From Halotalea alkalilenta DSM 17697 (lineage in GTDB: Bacteria > Pseudomonadota > Gammaproteobacteria > Pseudomonadales > Halomonadaceae), in the NCBI RefSeq assembly GCF_000621205.1, contig NZ_KK211234.1, positions 1 to 64,000 on the forward strand: a DNA stretch of 64,000 nucleotides. Reading direction: 5' to 3'. Shown here in pieces: positions 28,201-35,759 of this stretch. The notes below the pieces were generated by a model. That model did not search any database and was not told where the DNA came from. It saw only the letters and a program-made list of their open reading frames with translations. Numbering within the stretch: position 1 is the first letter of the stretch; each line of letters begins with the position of its first letter. Made by a program: the position numbers and the translations under genes.

Positions 28201-28443
28201 GGCACGCTCGAGACCGGCTGCTGTGGGATGTCCGGCACCTACGGCCACGAAGCGCGCAACCTCGAGACGTCGAAGCGGATCTACGCGCTCTCCTGGCAGC
28301 CGAAGATCGAGCAGGCCGGCGAAACGGTGATGCTGGCCACCGGCTACTCCTGCCGCAGCCAGGTCAAGCGTTTCTCCGCGACCCGCCTCGACCATCCCTT
28401 CCAGGCGCTGCTGCGCGCGCACAAGCGGGCCATCGACGGCTGA
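25261..28443 (+). CDS. ydiJ: YdiJ-type FAD-binding oxidoreductase with Fe-S domains (D-2-hydroxyacid dehydrogenase type)
   Basis: About 1060 residues from ATG 25261; another start (MITQLDDS at about 25339) aligns with the E. coli YdiJ N-terminus and may be the real one. Domains in order: FAD-binding PCMH domain (TARGGGTGTNGQSLTDGVVVD, FFAPELSTSNRATIGGMINT), FAD C-terminal domain (YGMFGHVDAGVLHVRPAIDM, LLWGEHGKG), a CNGNGACYN segment, a 4Fe-4S pair (CLACKSCAGQCPVKVNVP) and a C-terminal cysteine-rich domain (CCGMSGTYGHEARN). The family oxidises D-2-hydroxyglutarate or D-lactate-like acids into the electron chain. Divergent from the LysR gene. Confidence 0.88.
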   Translation: MNPTQDYPKRLRAARADTFHPWSHLGMITQLDDSATETLAPRYRRFLDRLAELGFKGQIDTDDAHRTVLSTDNSIYQRQPQAAIFPRDADDLTLVARLAGQAEFAEVVLTARGGGTGTNGQSLTDGVVVDLSRHLNRIIEIDVERRRVRVQAGVVKDQLNAALKPHGLFFAPELSTSNRATIGGMINTDASGQGSCEYGKTRDHVLALDTVLIGGERFEARPLDADQAQAMIDAGGKVGELHRVAREVIDQHREAIEARFPSLNRCLTGYDLAHLRDADGRLDLKSLLCGGEGSLGFIVEATLNVLPIPKHSALVNVRYASFMDALRDASALMHGAATLSPPTSIETIDDKVLGLAMADIVWERVAEYFPPGSAVPTEGINLVEFNDEDADALARRVKAFLLHLDTDPSVTRLGHTVAWGRAEMASVYAMRKRSVGLLGNVEGEKRPIPFVEDTAVPPERLADYIAEFRALLDARGLDYGMFGHVDAGVLHVRPAIDMKDPAQARLIREISDEVAELTLRYGGLLWGEHGKGVRSEYSPGFFGPLYPLLQRIKTACDPHNQLNPGKIATPSGSAEASASWRLLKIDEVPTRGERDRQIPVQSWRYFGAAMHCNGNGACYNYDPDDAMCPSWKGTRDRVHSPKGRATLFKEWLLRQHQAGVDIERERKRLAGAGPLDHLRALPARALRSLKRERDDFSDQVYGAMAGCLACKSCAGQCPVKVNVPDFRAEFLALYHGRYLRGPRDHLIGALEAMIPRLAPFAAAYNALGGWRPVSRLVERWIGLVDMPRLTRAPLHKQLAAWNVPIATPQRLDALPPERRDQAVVLVQDAFTSYFDTAVVRDVIELLRRLGVEVLVAPYAANGKPLQVQGFLGRFERTARRQAERLSALASRGVPLVGIDPAMTLCYRQEYAKALGPGQAPKVALLQEWLLDHLDRFARPLTHPANQASAYRLLAHCTEKTTAPGSVSGWQRLFTAFGLELGTLETGCCGMSGTYGHEARNLETSKRIYALSWQPKIEQAGETVMLATGYSCRSQVKRFSATRLDHPFQALLRAHKRAIDG

Positions 28444-28470
28444 TCCTGGGCGGCCCTACCTCGAGCCCAC

Positions 28471-28500
28471 CCACCGGGCCGCTGCAGAGCGGCCCGGTGG
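28471..28500. terminator. Terminator hairpin after the ydiJ-type gene
   Basis: A perfect 13-bp stem: CCACCGGGCCGCT (28471-28483) with AGCGGCCCGGTGG (28488-28500) and a GCAG loop, 27 bases past the stop codon. No long T-tract follows. Confidence 0.75.
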
Positions 28501-28631
28501 ATGCCGCATCCGCATTCTCCATCCCGCTCCCACGCCACAGGCCCACCGAGCGCCCATGGCTTCGAACGCCCGCTCTGCAGCAGGGGTGAGAAAAGCGTAT
28601 GGTGAAAGGGTCACGAAAAATGGAGAGCATC

Positions 28632-28829
28632 ATGAATGACAAGTCAGGCGCTCTGGCGTGCCCGAAATGCGATAGTCAGGAAACGGTCAAGCTACAGCCC
28701 GCAGAGGCCCCGGCCCAATTGAAGTGCAACACCTGCGGCTATCTGAGCGAGTACCGCATGGCCTTGATCAAGGCCTGCGCCCATAAGGTGACCGACGCCG
28801 CAGCCGCATCGTCCGAGAAGACTACCTAA
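28632..28829 (+). CDS. Small zinc-ribbon protein
   Basis: The start is chosen at ATG 28632 because GGAGAG lies 4 bases upstream; in-frame ATGs at 28599 and 28620 would precede that site. The 65-residue product has one zinc-ribbon: LACPKCDSQETVKL and LKCNTCGYLSEY (two CxxC pairs), then a short Ala/Ser-rich tail. Such proteins may bind nucleic acid or a partner protein; the function is unknown. It stands alone between a terminator and a convergent SIMPL gene. Confidence 0.7.
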   Translation: MNDKSGALACPKCDSQETVKLQPAEAPAQLKCNTCGYLSEYRMALIKACAHKVTDAAAASSEKTT

Positions 28830-29107
28830 GCCTTCTCCACGACCCGCCGCTTCGCATGTTCGAATCACTACATCGATCTCATCATCGAGCCCTTCCCACT
28901 GGTCCATCGATATGGAGCAGCGGGAAGGGATCGTTCAACGTGAGCCAAAGCGCTTGGATGACATCTGGCGTATCTCGCCATGGCCAGAGCGACCAGAATG
29001 AAGTTTGCACCGGTCCTGGTAGAGGCAAACCGAGCACCGAACCTCGACTTGCCGCTGTCACCTAGAGCGAACGCAGGCGGCGAGCGATGCGAAACGATGC
29101 CTTGGCG

Positions 29108-29884
29108 TCAATCGATCGACCAGGTCACGTTGACGCCTGCATCGAGCGTAATCTCACCCTCGCGATACTCGGGCTCGGGAGCACCAGCGAAGCCGGCGGC
29201 GCGAGCCACGCTCATTTGCGGGCGGAACACCGGAGCCTGCGTCTCTTCGACTCTAATCACCTGTCCAAGCGAGACGCCCAGCGATTCGGCGATCAGCTGC
29301 GCCTTCGCCTGCGCTCGCGCCAGGGCCTTGCGCAAGGCTTCGTCGGAGGCCGCATCGCGGTCGATGAGGTCGTATTGAATCCCGGCGAGATCATCGACAC
29401 CCGCCGCGGTCAGCGCATTGAGGATGGTCGGTACGCTATCCAGGTCATACAGGGTCAGGCTGACCGGGCGCTCGAGGCGTGTACGAACCAGTGGCTCACG
29501 GTTCTGGCCGTCATCCTGCGGGCGGGCGAGGGTCTCCGCCGTCACGCTGAGCGAGCCGGCGCGAATATCCTTGCGCTCGACGCCTGCAGCCTCGATCTTC
29601 CTGATCAGCTCGCCCACGCGCGCCTCCAGCCGCTCGCGCGCCTCGGCGAGTGCCTCGGGATCGGTGGAAGCTCCCTCCTCCCTGGACACCGCCGGCGTAC
29701 GCTCCATCAATCGCGCATTCACCGTCGCCATGTCGGGGGCGACATCGATCGAGCCTTGCGCCTGGACGTAAAGCTCGGGCGGTGTCTTGTCAGCGGCCAA
29801 TGCCATAGGGGAAAGGGATAGCAGAGCGGCAGTAATAGCAGCGCTTGCGAGGAAAAGCATGGGCGGGCGATGAAATACGTGCAT
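29108..29884 (-). CDS. Secreted SIMPL-domain (DUF541) protein
   Basis: The start is set at MHVFHRPP, with AGGAG 5 bases upstream, giving 258 residues. A signal peptide (MLFLASAAITAALLSLSPMALA) is followed by a SIMPL domain: LYVQAQGSIDVAPDMATVNARLMER, DIRAGSLSVTAE, VSLTLYDLDSVPTILNALTAAGVDDLAGIQYDLIDRDAASDEALRKALARAQAKAQLIAESLGVSLGQVI in shortened form. SIMPL proteins are periplasmic and linked to oxidative or envelope stress, with no defined activity. The gene is single and its promoter region is shared with none of the neighbours. Confidence 0.85.
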   Translation of the reverse strand: MHVFHRPPMLFLASAAITAALLSLSPMALAADKTPPELYVQAQGSIDVAPDMATVNARLMERTPAVSREEGASTDPEALAEARERLEARVGELIRKIEAAGVERKDIRAGSLSVTAETLARPQDDGQNREPLVRTRLERPVSLTLYDLDSVPTILNALTAAGVDDLAGIQYDLIDRDAASDEALRKALARAQAKAQLIAESLGVSLGQVIRVEETQAPVFRPQMSVARAAGFAGAPEPEYREGEITLDAGVNVTWSID

Positions 29885-30051
29885 AGGGACTCCTGTCATG
29901 GGCATCCATCCGGCTTGCGGGCATAGGATGCCACGAACCATCGCCCAAAGCGTTCCCCTGCGAAAGCCTGATTCCTGAGCAAGCAGCCAACACCATGGTG
30001 ATCGGGTCCACCAAGCGACAGGGCGGCTGCGGTCATCATCACAGAACGAAA

Positions 30052-30081
30052 CGGCGGCTGGACCGAGAGGTCCAGCCGCCG
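30052..30081 (-). terminator. Terminator of the repeat-peptide gene
   Basis: A perfect 13-bp stem, CGGCGGCTGGACC with GGTCCAGCCGCCG, with a GAGA loop. On the minus strand it is followed by a T-rich stretch (TTTCGTTCTGT). It lies 57 bases after the stop of the small secreted peptide gene and indicates a real short transcript. Confidence 0.85.
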
Positions 30082-30138
30082 CTGTTTACATCACTGGTAG
30101 CCATCGGAGCAGAATCCGAGCTTGCCGTCAGCCGACAC

Positions 30139-30396
30139 TCAGGAGATGTCAGCGAAGTTGTTGCCCGGACGGCTGTCGATACTCTCGACGTTGGCCCGGT
30201 TACCACCCGGATGGCTGTCGATGCTCTCGACGCTGGCCCGGTTGCCGCCCGGACGGCTATCGATACTCTCGACGTTGGCCCGGTTGCCACCAGGACGGCT
30301 ATCGATGCTCGCATAGGTCGAAGCATTGGCGAACTGCATACTGGTGAGGCCAAAGGCAACGACACTGGCAGCGATGGCGAGCTTGACTGATTTCAT
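30139..30396 (-). CDS. Small secreted peptide with four 14-residue repeats
   Basis: The 85-residue precursor has a Sec signal peptide (MKSVKLAIAASVVAFGLTSMQFANA, about 25 residues). The mature part of about 60 residues is made almost only of the unit SIDSRPGGNRANVE repeated: units 1 and 3 differ by one residue, unit 2 has Ser for Asn, and unit 4 is diverged (SRPGNNFADIS). The repeat is encoded by 42-bp tandem units. AAGGAG precedes the ATG and a strong terminator follows, so the gene looks active. I do not recognise the family. It could be a calcium- or surface-binding peptide, a cell-envelope stress peptide or a precursor peptide; nothing adjacent suggests a modifying enzyme. Confidence 0.75.
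   Translation of the reverse strand: MKSVKLAIAASVVAFGLTSMQFANASTYASIDSRPGGNRANVESIDSRPGGNRASVESIDSHPGGNRANVESIDSRPGNNFADIS
30154..30312. repeat. 42-bp tandem repeat inside the small peptide gene
   Basis: The block GGCTGTCGAT/GGCTATCGAT recurs at 30171, 30213, 30255 and 30297, an exact 42-bp period. Differences are mostly at third codon positions, which suggests selection on the encoded 14-residue unit rather than recent slippage alone. Confidence 0.9.
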
Positions 30397-30766
30397 GGTT
30401 CTGCTCCTTGAGCTGTGTGGGATCAGGCTTCGATCTTCAGCGATTTAATCGTGCGCGACTTTTCTTGCCATGAGCGGGGAAGCGTCTGACGGCTTCCCCT
30501 GCTTTCATGAGGATATAATATAGTCAGCGACTTTATCGCGCACGACATGAATTTCGATCATCGAAATAGCGCCCGCCTATCGCGCACTCAGAAAGGTGTC
30601 GACGTCGCTGATCAGGTGGCAGGCAATCGCGGGCAGACAGCGCTACCAAAGGAACACCCACCAGCACGACCCCACCACCGCTGGCAGCAGCGCCTCCTCG
30701 ACGAGACAGCAAGCGCCTACGCCACCCGACCGACTTCGCCCCCAACCCGAGTTTTCCCTTACAGGC
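30397..30766. other. Intergenic region with several palindromes
   Basis: About 370 bases with no convincing gene. It holds TCGTGCGCGA (30449-30458) and its inverse TCGCGCACGA (30536-30545), and a hairpin GGGGAAGC/GCTTCCCC (30476-30499). It also has a TATAAT box at about 30514 and a perfect 8-bp palindrome ATTTCGAT-C-ATCGAAAT (30551-30567). The first copy lies 53 bp upstream of the repeat-peptide start, so a regulator site is plausible. Confidence 0.5.
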
Positions 30767-30794
30767 TTGACGCTTAGGCTTGGAACTGTATACT
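30767..30794 (+). promoter_or_regulatory. Sigma-70 promoter of the tRNA-Asn pair
   Basis: TTGACG (30767-30772) and TATACT (30789-30794) are separated by 16 bases and followed by a GC-rich discriminator, about 21 bases before the first tRNA. This is typical of strong stable-RNA promoters. Confidence 0.8.
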
Positions 30795-30815
30795 ACGCCG
30801 CGTGCTCAAGGATGT

Positions 30816-30891
30816 TCCCCGATAGCTCAGTTGGTAGAGCAAATGACTGTTAATCATTGGGTCGCAGGTTCGAGTCCTGCTCGGGGAGCCA
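30816..30891 (+). tRNA. tRNA-Asn (GTT)
   Basis: A 76-nt cloverleaf: acceptor TCCCCGA/TCGGGGA, D-arm GCTCAGTTGGTAGAGC, anticodon loop CTGTTAA with anticodon GTT, T-arm GCAGGTTCGAGTCCTGC, encoded CCA end. Confidence 0.98.
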
Positions 30892-30910
30892 ACCGCACCG
30901 CCCCTGATGT

Positions 30911-30986
<76 letters not shown>

Positions 30987-31194
30987 CTGCTTTCGCCTGT
31001 CTCAATGGACAGTAATCGAAAAACAGGCTTGCACCGTTTACTTCCTCATCATCTATTGCTCCTCGCACTACGTTGGCTGTGACCAGCAGTTGCTCGTAAA
31101 ATTCTCGCCCTGCCCAGATATTTATCTCCAGTCCTTTGTTACGTTGGCTATACCGGCTAGCGTTAAACAGTTAGTCACCTCTTTTGACTCCCGT

Positions 31195-31409
31195 CTCATG
31201 CGCAGTCGCGACGAACTGCGATAAAAGGCGCATACCAGCGTTCGAAGCCACTCGAGCGGTGGTCTCGTGGCGTCGCCAAGGATTACCCCCAACTGGCCGG
31301 TCGTCCGCCCGCCCTCCGTCGCCAAAACCTGAATAGCCGCTTCCAAAATGGTTGGCACCCACTCGGTCGAGCGTCGTGAGGAAATCCGAGGCGTTGGACG
31401 ATCTGTCAT
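31195..31409 (-). pseudogene. TetR-family regulator remnant
   Basis: Reading from ATG 31407-31409, MTDRPTPRISSRR and TEWVPTILEAAIQVLATEGG match the start of a TetR DNA-binding domain. The frame then jumps directly to RTTGQLGVILGDATRPPLEWLRTLVCAFYR, which corresponds to the early ligand domain of the same family. The recognition helix and about 35 residues (the usual AERAGVSxGSLYxYF region) are missing by deletion, and the sequence degenerates after that. It cannot make a functional regulator. It is divergent from the O-methyltransferase and SDR remnants next door. Confidence 0.65.
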
Positions 31410-31499
31410 GGGGCGTGCTGGGAATGCGATTATTAAATGCGTTGGGTTGATCGTATTTTGTATTTCAAGACAATGCAGTGCTTTTCCCGGATTGGACAC

Positions 31500-31620
31500 T
31501 CCCCTGACTGCCCTGAAAACCGCGCCGGTCTGCCCGAAGCGATCGATCTGCTATTGCTCGACGGCGCGAAGGAGATCTATCCCGAAATCCTCTTCCTCGT
31601 GAAAAGCCGTCTGAGGCCCG
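31500..31620 (+). pseudogene. O-methyltransferase-like fragment
   Basis: In the plus frame, LPEAIDLLLLDGAKEIYPEILFLVKSRLRP resembles the central block of class I SAM-dependent O-methyltransferases (the IDL-LDGAK-YPE pattern). No SAM-binding motif precedes it and the frame runs into unrelated sequence on both sides. It is a short relic lying between a broken tetR and a broken SDR gene. Identification is by one block only. Confidence 0.45.
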
Positions 31621-31684
31621 TCCTCGGCCTGACCGCACCGGCCCCGCGTCCGATACCAAGACTGAACTTAGAGGAGAAACACCC

Positions 31685-32375
31685 ATGACACTCGAAGGAA
31701 AAACAGCGATCGTCACCGGCGGTAGCCGCGGAATCGGTCGGGCCTATTGCGAGCGGCTGGCGGCCGATGGCGCCAACCTTGTCATCATCGGCCGGGAGGA
31801 TGTCACGCCGCTCCTCGCCGCGCTTCCCGGCCGGGGCGAGAAGCTGGCGCTCACCTGCGATGTCGGCGAACCCGCGCAGATCGAGACAGCGGCGGCGGCG
31901 GCACTGGCACGGTTCGGTCGTTGCGACATCTTCGTCAACAACGCCGCCTACATGCAGATGACGACGCTAGAGTCGATCACCTCCGAGGTGTGGCGCCGCG
32001 TCCATGCGATCAATGTCGAGGCAATCGTCCACTTTGCCAAGGCCTTCGTCCCCGGCATGACGACAGCCGGCTGGGGAAGGATCGTGGCGACAGGTTCGTC
32101 CGTAACCCTGCATCCGCAGACACGTGACCTTGCCTACATCTCCAGCAAGGGTGCTGTGCATGGCGTCGTCAAGGCGCTGGCCAACGAACTCGGCGACAGG
32201 GGCATCACGGCCAACGCCATCGCGCCGACCGTCGTGAAGACCGAGGGCTTCGCCGAGCGCCTGCCTGCCGAAGGATGTGGCCGATGCGCTCGCGTTCCTC
32301 GTTTCCGAGAATGCGGGCTTCATCACCGGCCAGATCATCCACGTTGACGGCGGCCGGACGAGAAGCGGTGCCTGA
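31685..32375 (+). pseudogene. Short-chain dehydrogenase, frameshifted near the 3' end
   Basis: Residues 1-195 are a good classical SDR: TGGSRGIGRAYCERLAADGA, NNAAYMQ, GSSVTLHPQTRDLAYISSKGA (Ser, Tyr, Lys) and [22 protein letters not shown]. At about 32265-32275 the frame breaks: the proper C-terminus [28 protein letters not shown] continues in another frame up to a stop at 32373-32375. Roughly 20 residues of the substrate loop are lost at the same point, so this is a deletion plus frameshift, not a sequencing slip alone. AGAGGAG lies 8 bases before the ATG. The original substrate is unknown. Confidence 0.82.
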
Positions 32376-32635
32376 CTTTCCATGCGGGCGGCCAAAGCAT
32401 GGTCCGCCATCCCCATAGGCTTTTCCGTGAAGAGCAACCAAACGACTGAGGTCGCACATTTCTGACCGCCAAGACCGGCCACGCGAGATACCGAGGCTGG
32501 CCGCTTGACATGGCCGGCTTGTGAAGGTGTTCAACCAGGAAAACGAGCTGGTCGCCAGCTACGACATTCTCACCCTGGTGGCCAAGCGTCCAGGACAGCG
32601 GCAACGACAGGGCAGTGGCCTACCAACACACTTGA
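32376..32635. other. Intergenic decay zone
   Basis: No intact gene. From about 32509 the plus frame reads VKVFNQENELVASYDILTLV followed by AKRP, which faintly resembles the C-terminal end of MaoC-like dehydratases, but the match is weak. It continues the degraded zone that starts at 31.2 kb. Confidence 0.3.
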
Positions 32636-33880
32636 TCAGGACGTGGCAGCCGCTGGCAGCCCTCGCAACGATGCGACAGGCGATCCCAGAATCACCATGG
32701 CCTGAAGAATGAAGCCCACCAGCGCGACCAGCAGGCAGGCGGACTCTCCCCAGCCAGCTCCCACCAGCCCGCCCAGCGCGGCTCCGATGGGGCGCGCGCC
32801 AGCGTTGGCCGTCAGGAATACAGAGGATACGCGGCCGAGCAAGCCGTCAGGGGTCATGCTCTGGCGCAGCGTCGTCGTGGTAATCGTCCATATCATGGGC
32901 CCGGCGCCGAGCAGGAAGAAGCATAGCGCCGCCAGCCAGGTGCTGGGCAACACCAGCGTCGCGGCGAGGCTGGCGGCGGCGAACACGCCGGCGATCGGGC
33001 CGACCTGAATAGCCCGCCCCAGGGGCAGCCAGGCGACCACTCGCGCTGTCGCCAGCGCGCCGACGATCATACCTGCGCCATACAATGCCAGCGTAGCGCC
33101 CACCGCTCCCGCGCCGAGACCCAGGGTTCGGATCGCATACGGCACATAGGCGGCCTGCAGCGCGAACCATGAGAGATTGAAGATCACGCCAGTGATCATG
33201 ATCGGTCGCAGCAGCGTATCTCGCCAGACGAAGAGCGCGCCCTCGGCCACTTCGCGCAGTGGATGCCGCCTCGGCGTAGATACCGAGGAGGCTGCGGGTC
33301 CGGCCAACCGCAACAGCAGGCCAATGGCAGCCGCCGACAATATGGCGGCCAGGACGAAGGCGGCCGATGCGTCGGCCGATGCGACGAGCGCCCCCGCGAC
33401 GGCTGGACCGGCAGCGAAGGCCGCGCTGCGAGCCAGCTCCAAGCGGGCGTTGGCTGACGCCAGCGCCTCACGCGCGACCAGAGATGAGACCAGCCCAGGG
33501 GCCGCCACGCTGAAGCCGACGGTACCAACGGCACCCACGAAGCCGAGCACGGCCAGCCAGCCGATGGTCAGCGTGGAGCACAACAGCGCCAGCAGCATGG
33601 CCAGCAGAGACGATAGCCGCAGCCCCTCGCTCCAGAGCATCAGCCGCCGCCGGGGTAATCGATCAGCCAGCACGCCCAGCGGCAGTGACAGCAGCAAAAA
33701 TGGCAGGGTCTGCATGGCCGCCAACATGCCTACCTCACCAGGGCCGGCCCCCAGCGCCAGCACGGCGATGAGCGGCGCCGCCGCCAGGCTTAGCTGTTCG
33801 GCGGATTGAGCGGCGAGGTTCGACCAGGCCAGGCTGGAGAATGAACGGGGAAGCAAGCGTGACTGCGTGAAAGACGCCAT
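32636..33880 (-). CDS. MFS exporter (MFS_3-like)
   Basis: From the preferred start MASFTQSRLLPRS (33878-33880) the protein has 414 residues; MAQSAEVAG at 33928 is an alternative, and neither start has a strong ribosome site. About 12 membrane helices are seen. The loop 2-3 motif is LADRLPRRRLMLWSEGLRLSSLL, and GLLGRVSSVFLTANAGARPIGAALGG near the C-terminus is typical of the EntS/MFS_3 group. These export siderophores, drugs or macrolides. No regulator or biosynthesis gene is adjacent; substrate unknown. Confidence 0.82.
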   Translation of the reverse strand: MASFTQSRLLPRSFSSLAWSNLAAQSAEQLSLAAAPLIAVLALGAGPGEVGMLAAMQTLPFLLLSLPLGVLADRLPRRRLMLWSEGLRLSSLLAMLLALLCSTLTIGWLAVLGFVGAVGTVGFSVAAPGLVSSLVAREALASANARLELARSAAFAAGPAVAGALVASADASAAFVLAAILSAAAIGLLLRLAGPAASSVSTPRRHPLREVAEGALFVWRDTLLRPIMITGVIFNLSWFALQAAYVPYAIRTLGLGAGAVGATLALYGAGMIVGALATARVVAWLPLGRAIQVGPIAGVFAAASLAATLVLPSTWLAALCFFLLGAGPMIWTITTTTLRQSMTPDGLLGRVSSVFLTANAGARPIGAALGGLVGAGWGESACLLVALVGFILQAMVILGSPVASLRGLPAAATS

Positions 33881-34129
33881 GGATTTCGTTTTCCTTGTAT
33901 CTCCGGCGACTTCAGCCGACTGCGCCATTTTCGCAGTCCATACTCGCCGGGAATCCTATCGATGCGTTGCTTCACCATCTTTCCCCCAGAGTGCCGACGA
34001 TACGTGCCATCTCCGGACATCTCATTGGCTATGGCATTGCAATGCTTGCCGAAGGCAAACGCAGAGCCGACTCCGCGAGGTTGAGATTCGGTTTGCCCCG
34101 ATTCTCAAGCCTCTCGCGGTACAACGAAA

Positions 34130-34149
34130 AAGCCCGGCGAACCGGGCTT
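34130..34149. terminator. Hairpin AAGCCCGG/CCGGGCTT
   Basis: A perfect 8-bp stem with a CGAA loop, preceded by an A-run (T-run on the minus strand), so it can serve the minus-strand glycosidase gene. Confidence 0.65.
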
Positions 34150-34170
34150 GGTGTAGACGCAACATCACGA

Positions 34171-34206
34171 CCCCGGCCTGCCGAAGCAGGCCGGGGCTGT
34201 CGTTTT
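34171..34206 (+). terminator. Intrinsic terminator CCCCGGCCTG/CAGGCCGGGG with T-run
   Basis: A perfect 10-bp stem (34171-34180 with 34187-34196) with a CCGAAG loop, followed by CTGTCGTTTT. It points to the plus strand, where no gene is left to terminate. Confidence 0.75.
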
Positions 34207-34295
34207 GCTCCAGCAGCTTGAGTAGGAACAGGCGAGATCGTGAACAGGTTCTGAGATCAGATTCGATACATAGAGAGGCAATCAGCCCGACTCGT

Positions 34296-35759
34296 TCATC
34301 GGCCTGTACTGCACGCTGAGGTATCCACCGTCTCTCCCTTGATCATTCGCGCGTAGACCTGAAAGCTCAGCTTAGGAGTACGCTTTTGAGTATCGAAATC
34401 CACGTGGATCATTCCGAAGCGGCTGCCATATCCGCTGAGCCACTCGAGATTGTCGTGGCTGGACCAGACGTGGTAGCCGCGCACATCGGCGCCATCGGCC
34501 ATGGCGCTCTTCATCGCCTCGATGTGCGTGACCAGGTAGTCGCAACGCCTCAGGTCCTCGACCTTGCCGTCGACGAGCTGGTCCTCGTCGGGAAACCCGG
34601 CGCCGTTTTCCGTGATCACGACGGGCGGATTGCCGTAGTCGAGCCGGATCCGCTCGAGCAGGGCCTTGAACTGATCGGGCCTGACCGGGCCGTTGAAGGC
34701 GGCATTGGAGGTATCGGGGACGTACATCTGCGCCGCATAGATCGTGCTGGCCTGGGCCGGGCGACGGACGAACAGCGGGGCGTAGTAATTGATGCCCAGG
34801 TAGTCGAAGCGCGCCGCCCCGATCCGGGCGGCGTCGCCTTCCTCGATCCCGGTGTCCAGATCGAGCTTGCGCGCCAGCTCGAGCACGTCCTCGGGATAGG
34901 CGCCGTGATACATCGCGTCCAGGAACCACCGATTCAGGATACCGTCGGCGAGTAGGGCGGCCTGCTTGTCGGCCTCGGAGGCGTCATCGGAAGTCAGGGT
35001 TGGGAAGAGAGGAAGGGCCAAGCCAATCTGCCCGGCATAGCCTTGCCTTGAAAAGCTCTCCTTGGCCGCGGCCGAGGCCAGCAGGATGTGGTTGAAGGTC
35101 TTGAGCGCGTCGGCCAGGTGTGCCTGATCGGGAATGATCTGCATGTCGCCAGACACCCCGTTTAGCCGATCTTCCGCCAACTGTTTGGTGGCGCGCTCGA
35201 CGGTCGGCTCATTGATGAGCACGTAGGTGTCGACCAGGTCGGAGAAGTTGGCGAACACCACCTGCGCATAGCGCTGGAACCAATCGATCGACTTGGGATC
35301 GCTCCAGCCGCCCGCCGCTGCCAATTGCGCCGGCATGTCCCAATGGTAAAGCGTGAGCATCGGCTCGATGCCGGCCGCCTTGAGATCGGTAATGAACCGA
35401 CGATAGTGCGCGATGGCCTTGGGATTCACTGGCCCCTGCCCGTCGGGAAGAATCCGCGGCCAAGAGATCGAGAAGCGATAGCTGTTCAGCCCCAGCGCCT
35501 TGAACAGCGCGATATCCTCCAAGTACTGGTCCCGATCGTAGAAATTGATCGCGACAGCGCCGGAAACGCCGGGGCCGGCCAGGCTGTGATCATCCAGGTA
35601 CACATCCCAGATCGAGCGGCCCTTGTTGTCCGCGGTCGTCGATCCTTCGACCTGGTAGGCCGCCGATGCCGCGCCCCAGCGAAAGGGTCGCGATGCCTGG
35701 ACCAAACCAGCCATGGCGTCCGGCTCTGCAGCCAGAGCGACCAGCGAACGAGTTTTCAT
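34296..35759 (-). CDS. GH1 family beta-glucosidase/6-phospho-beta-glucosidase
   Basis: The start ATG at 35757-35759 has GGAGG 4 bases upstream; 487 residues. GH1 hallmarks are FRWGAASAAYQVEGS near the N-terminus, RFSISWPRILPDG, acid/base Glu in VLINEP and nucleophile Glu in VITENGAG (about residue 384). The HDNLEWLSGYGSRFGMIHVDFDTQKRTPKLSF end also fits. No phosphate-binding Ser/Lys set is obvious, so it is more likely a beta-glucosidase than a phospho-enzyme. No signal peptide is clear, so it probably acts in the cytoplasm on imported beta-glucosides. It is divergent from the SotB-type exporter gene. Confidence 0.9.
   Translation of the reverse strand: MKTRSLVALAAEPDAMAGLVQASRPFRWGAASAAYQVEGSTTADNKGRSIWDVYLDDHSLAGPGVSGAVAINFYDRDQYLEDIALFKALGLNSYRFSISWPRILPDGQGPVNPKAIAHYRRFITDLKAAGIEPMLTLYHWDMPAQLAAAGGWSDPKSIDWFQRYAQVVFANFSDLVDTYVLINEPTVERATKQLAEDRLNGVSGDMQIIPDQAHLADALKTFNHILLASAAAKESFSRQGYAGQIGLALPLFPTLTSDDASEADKQAALLADGILNRWFLDAMYHGAYPEDVLELARKLDLDTGIEEGDAARIGAARFDYLGINYYAPLFVRRPAQASTIYAAQMYVPDTSNAAFNGPVRPDQFKALLERIRLDYGNPPVVITENGAGFPDEDQLVDGKVEDLRRCDYLVTHIEAMKSAMADGADVRGYHVWSSHDNLEWLSGYGSRFGMIHVDFDTQKRTPKLSFQVYARMIKGETVDTSACSTGR

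Larger units (their letters stand above)
33881..34295. other. Intergenic region with two orphan terminators
   Basis: About 415 bases without a recognisable gene, between an MFS gene reading away and a glycosidase gene reading toward it. It contains two strong hairpins (34130-34149 and 34171-34196) and nothing on the plus strand for them to end. Confidence 0.4.

Noticed and set aside
30154..30312. Possible CRISPR array
   Set aside because: The 42-bp units are contiguous tandem repeats without spacers and encode a regular peptide.
31500..31620. Intact O-methyltransferase gene
   Set aside because: Only the central block is recognisable and no SAM-binding region or proper start exists; treated as a fragment.
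32509..32600. MaoC-like dehydratase fragment
   Set aside because: Only one weak block supports it, so it is mentioned in the intergenic entry but not called as a pseudogene.
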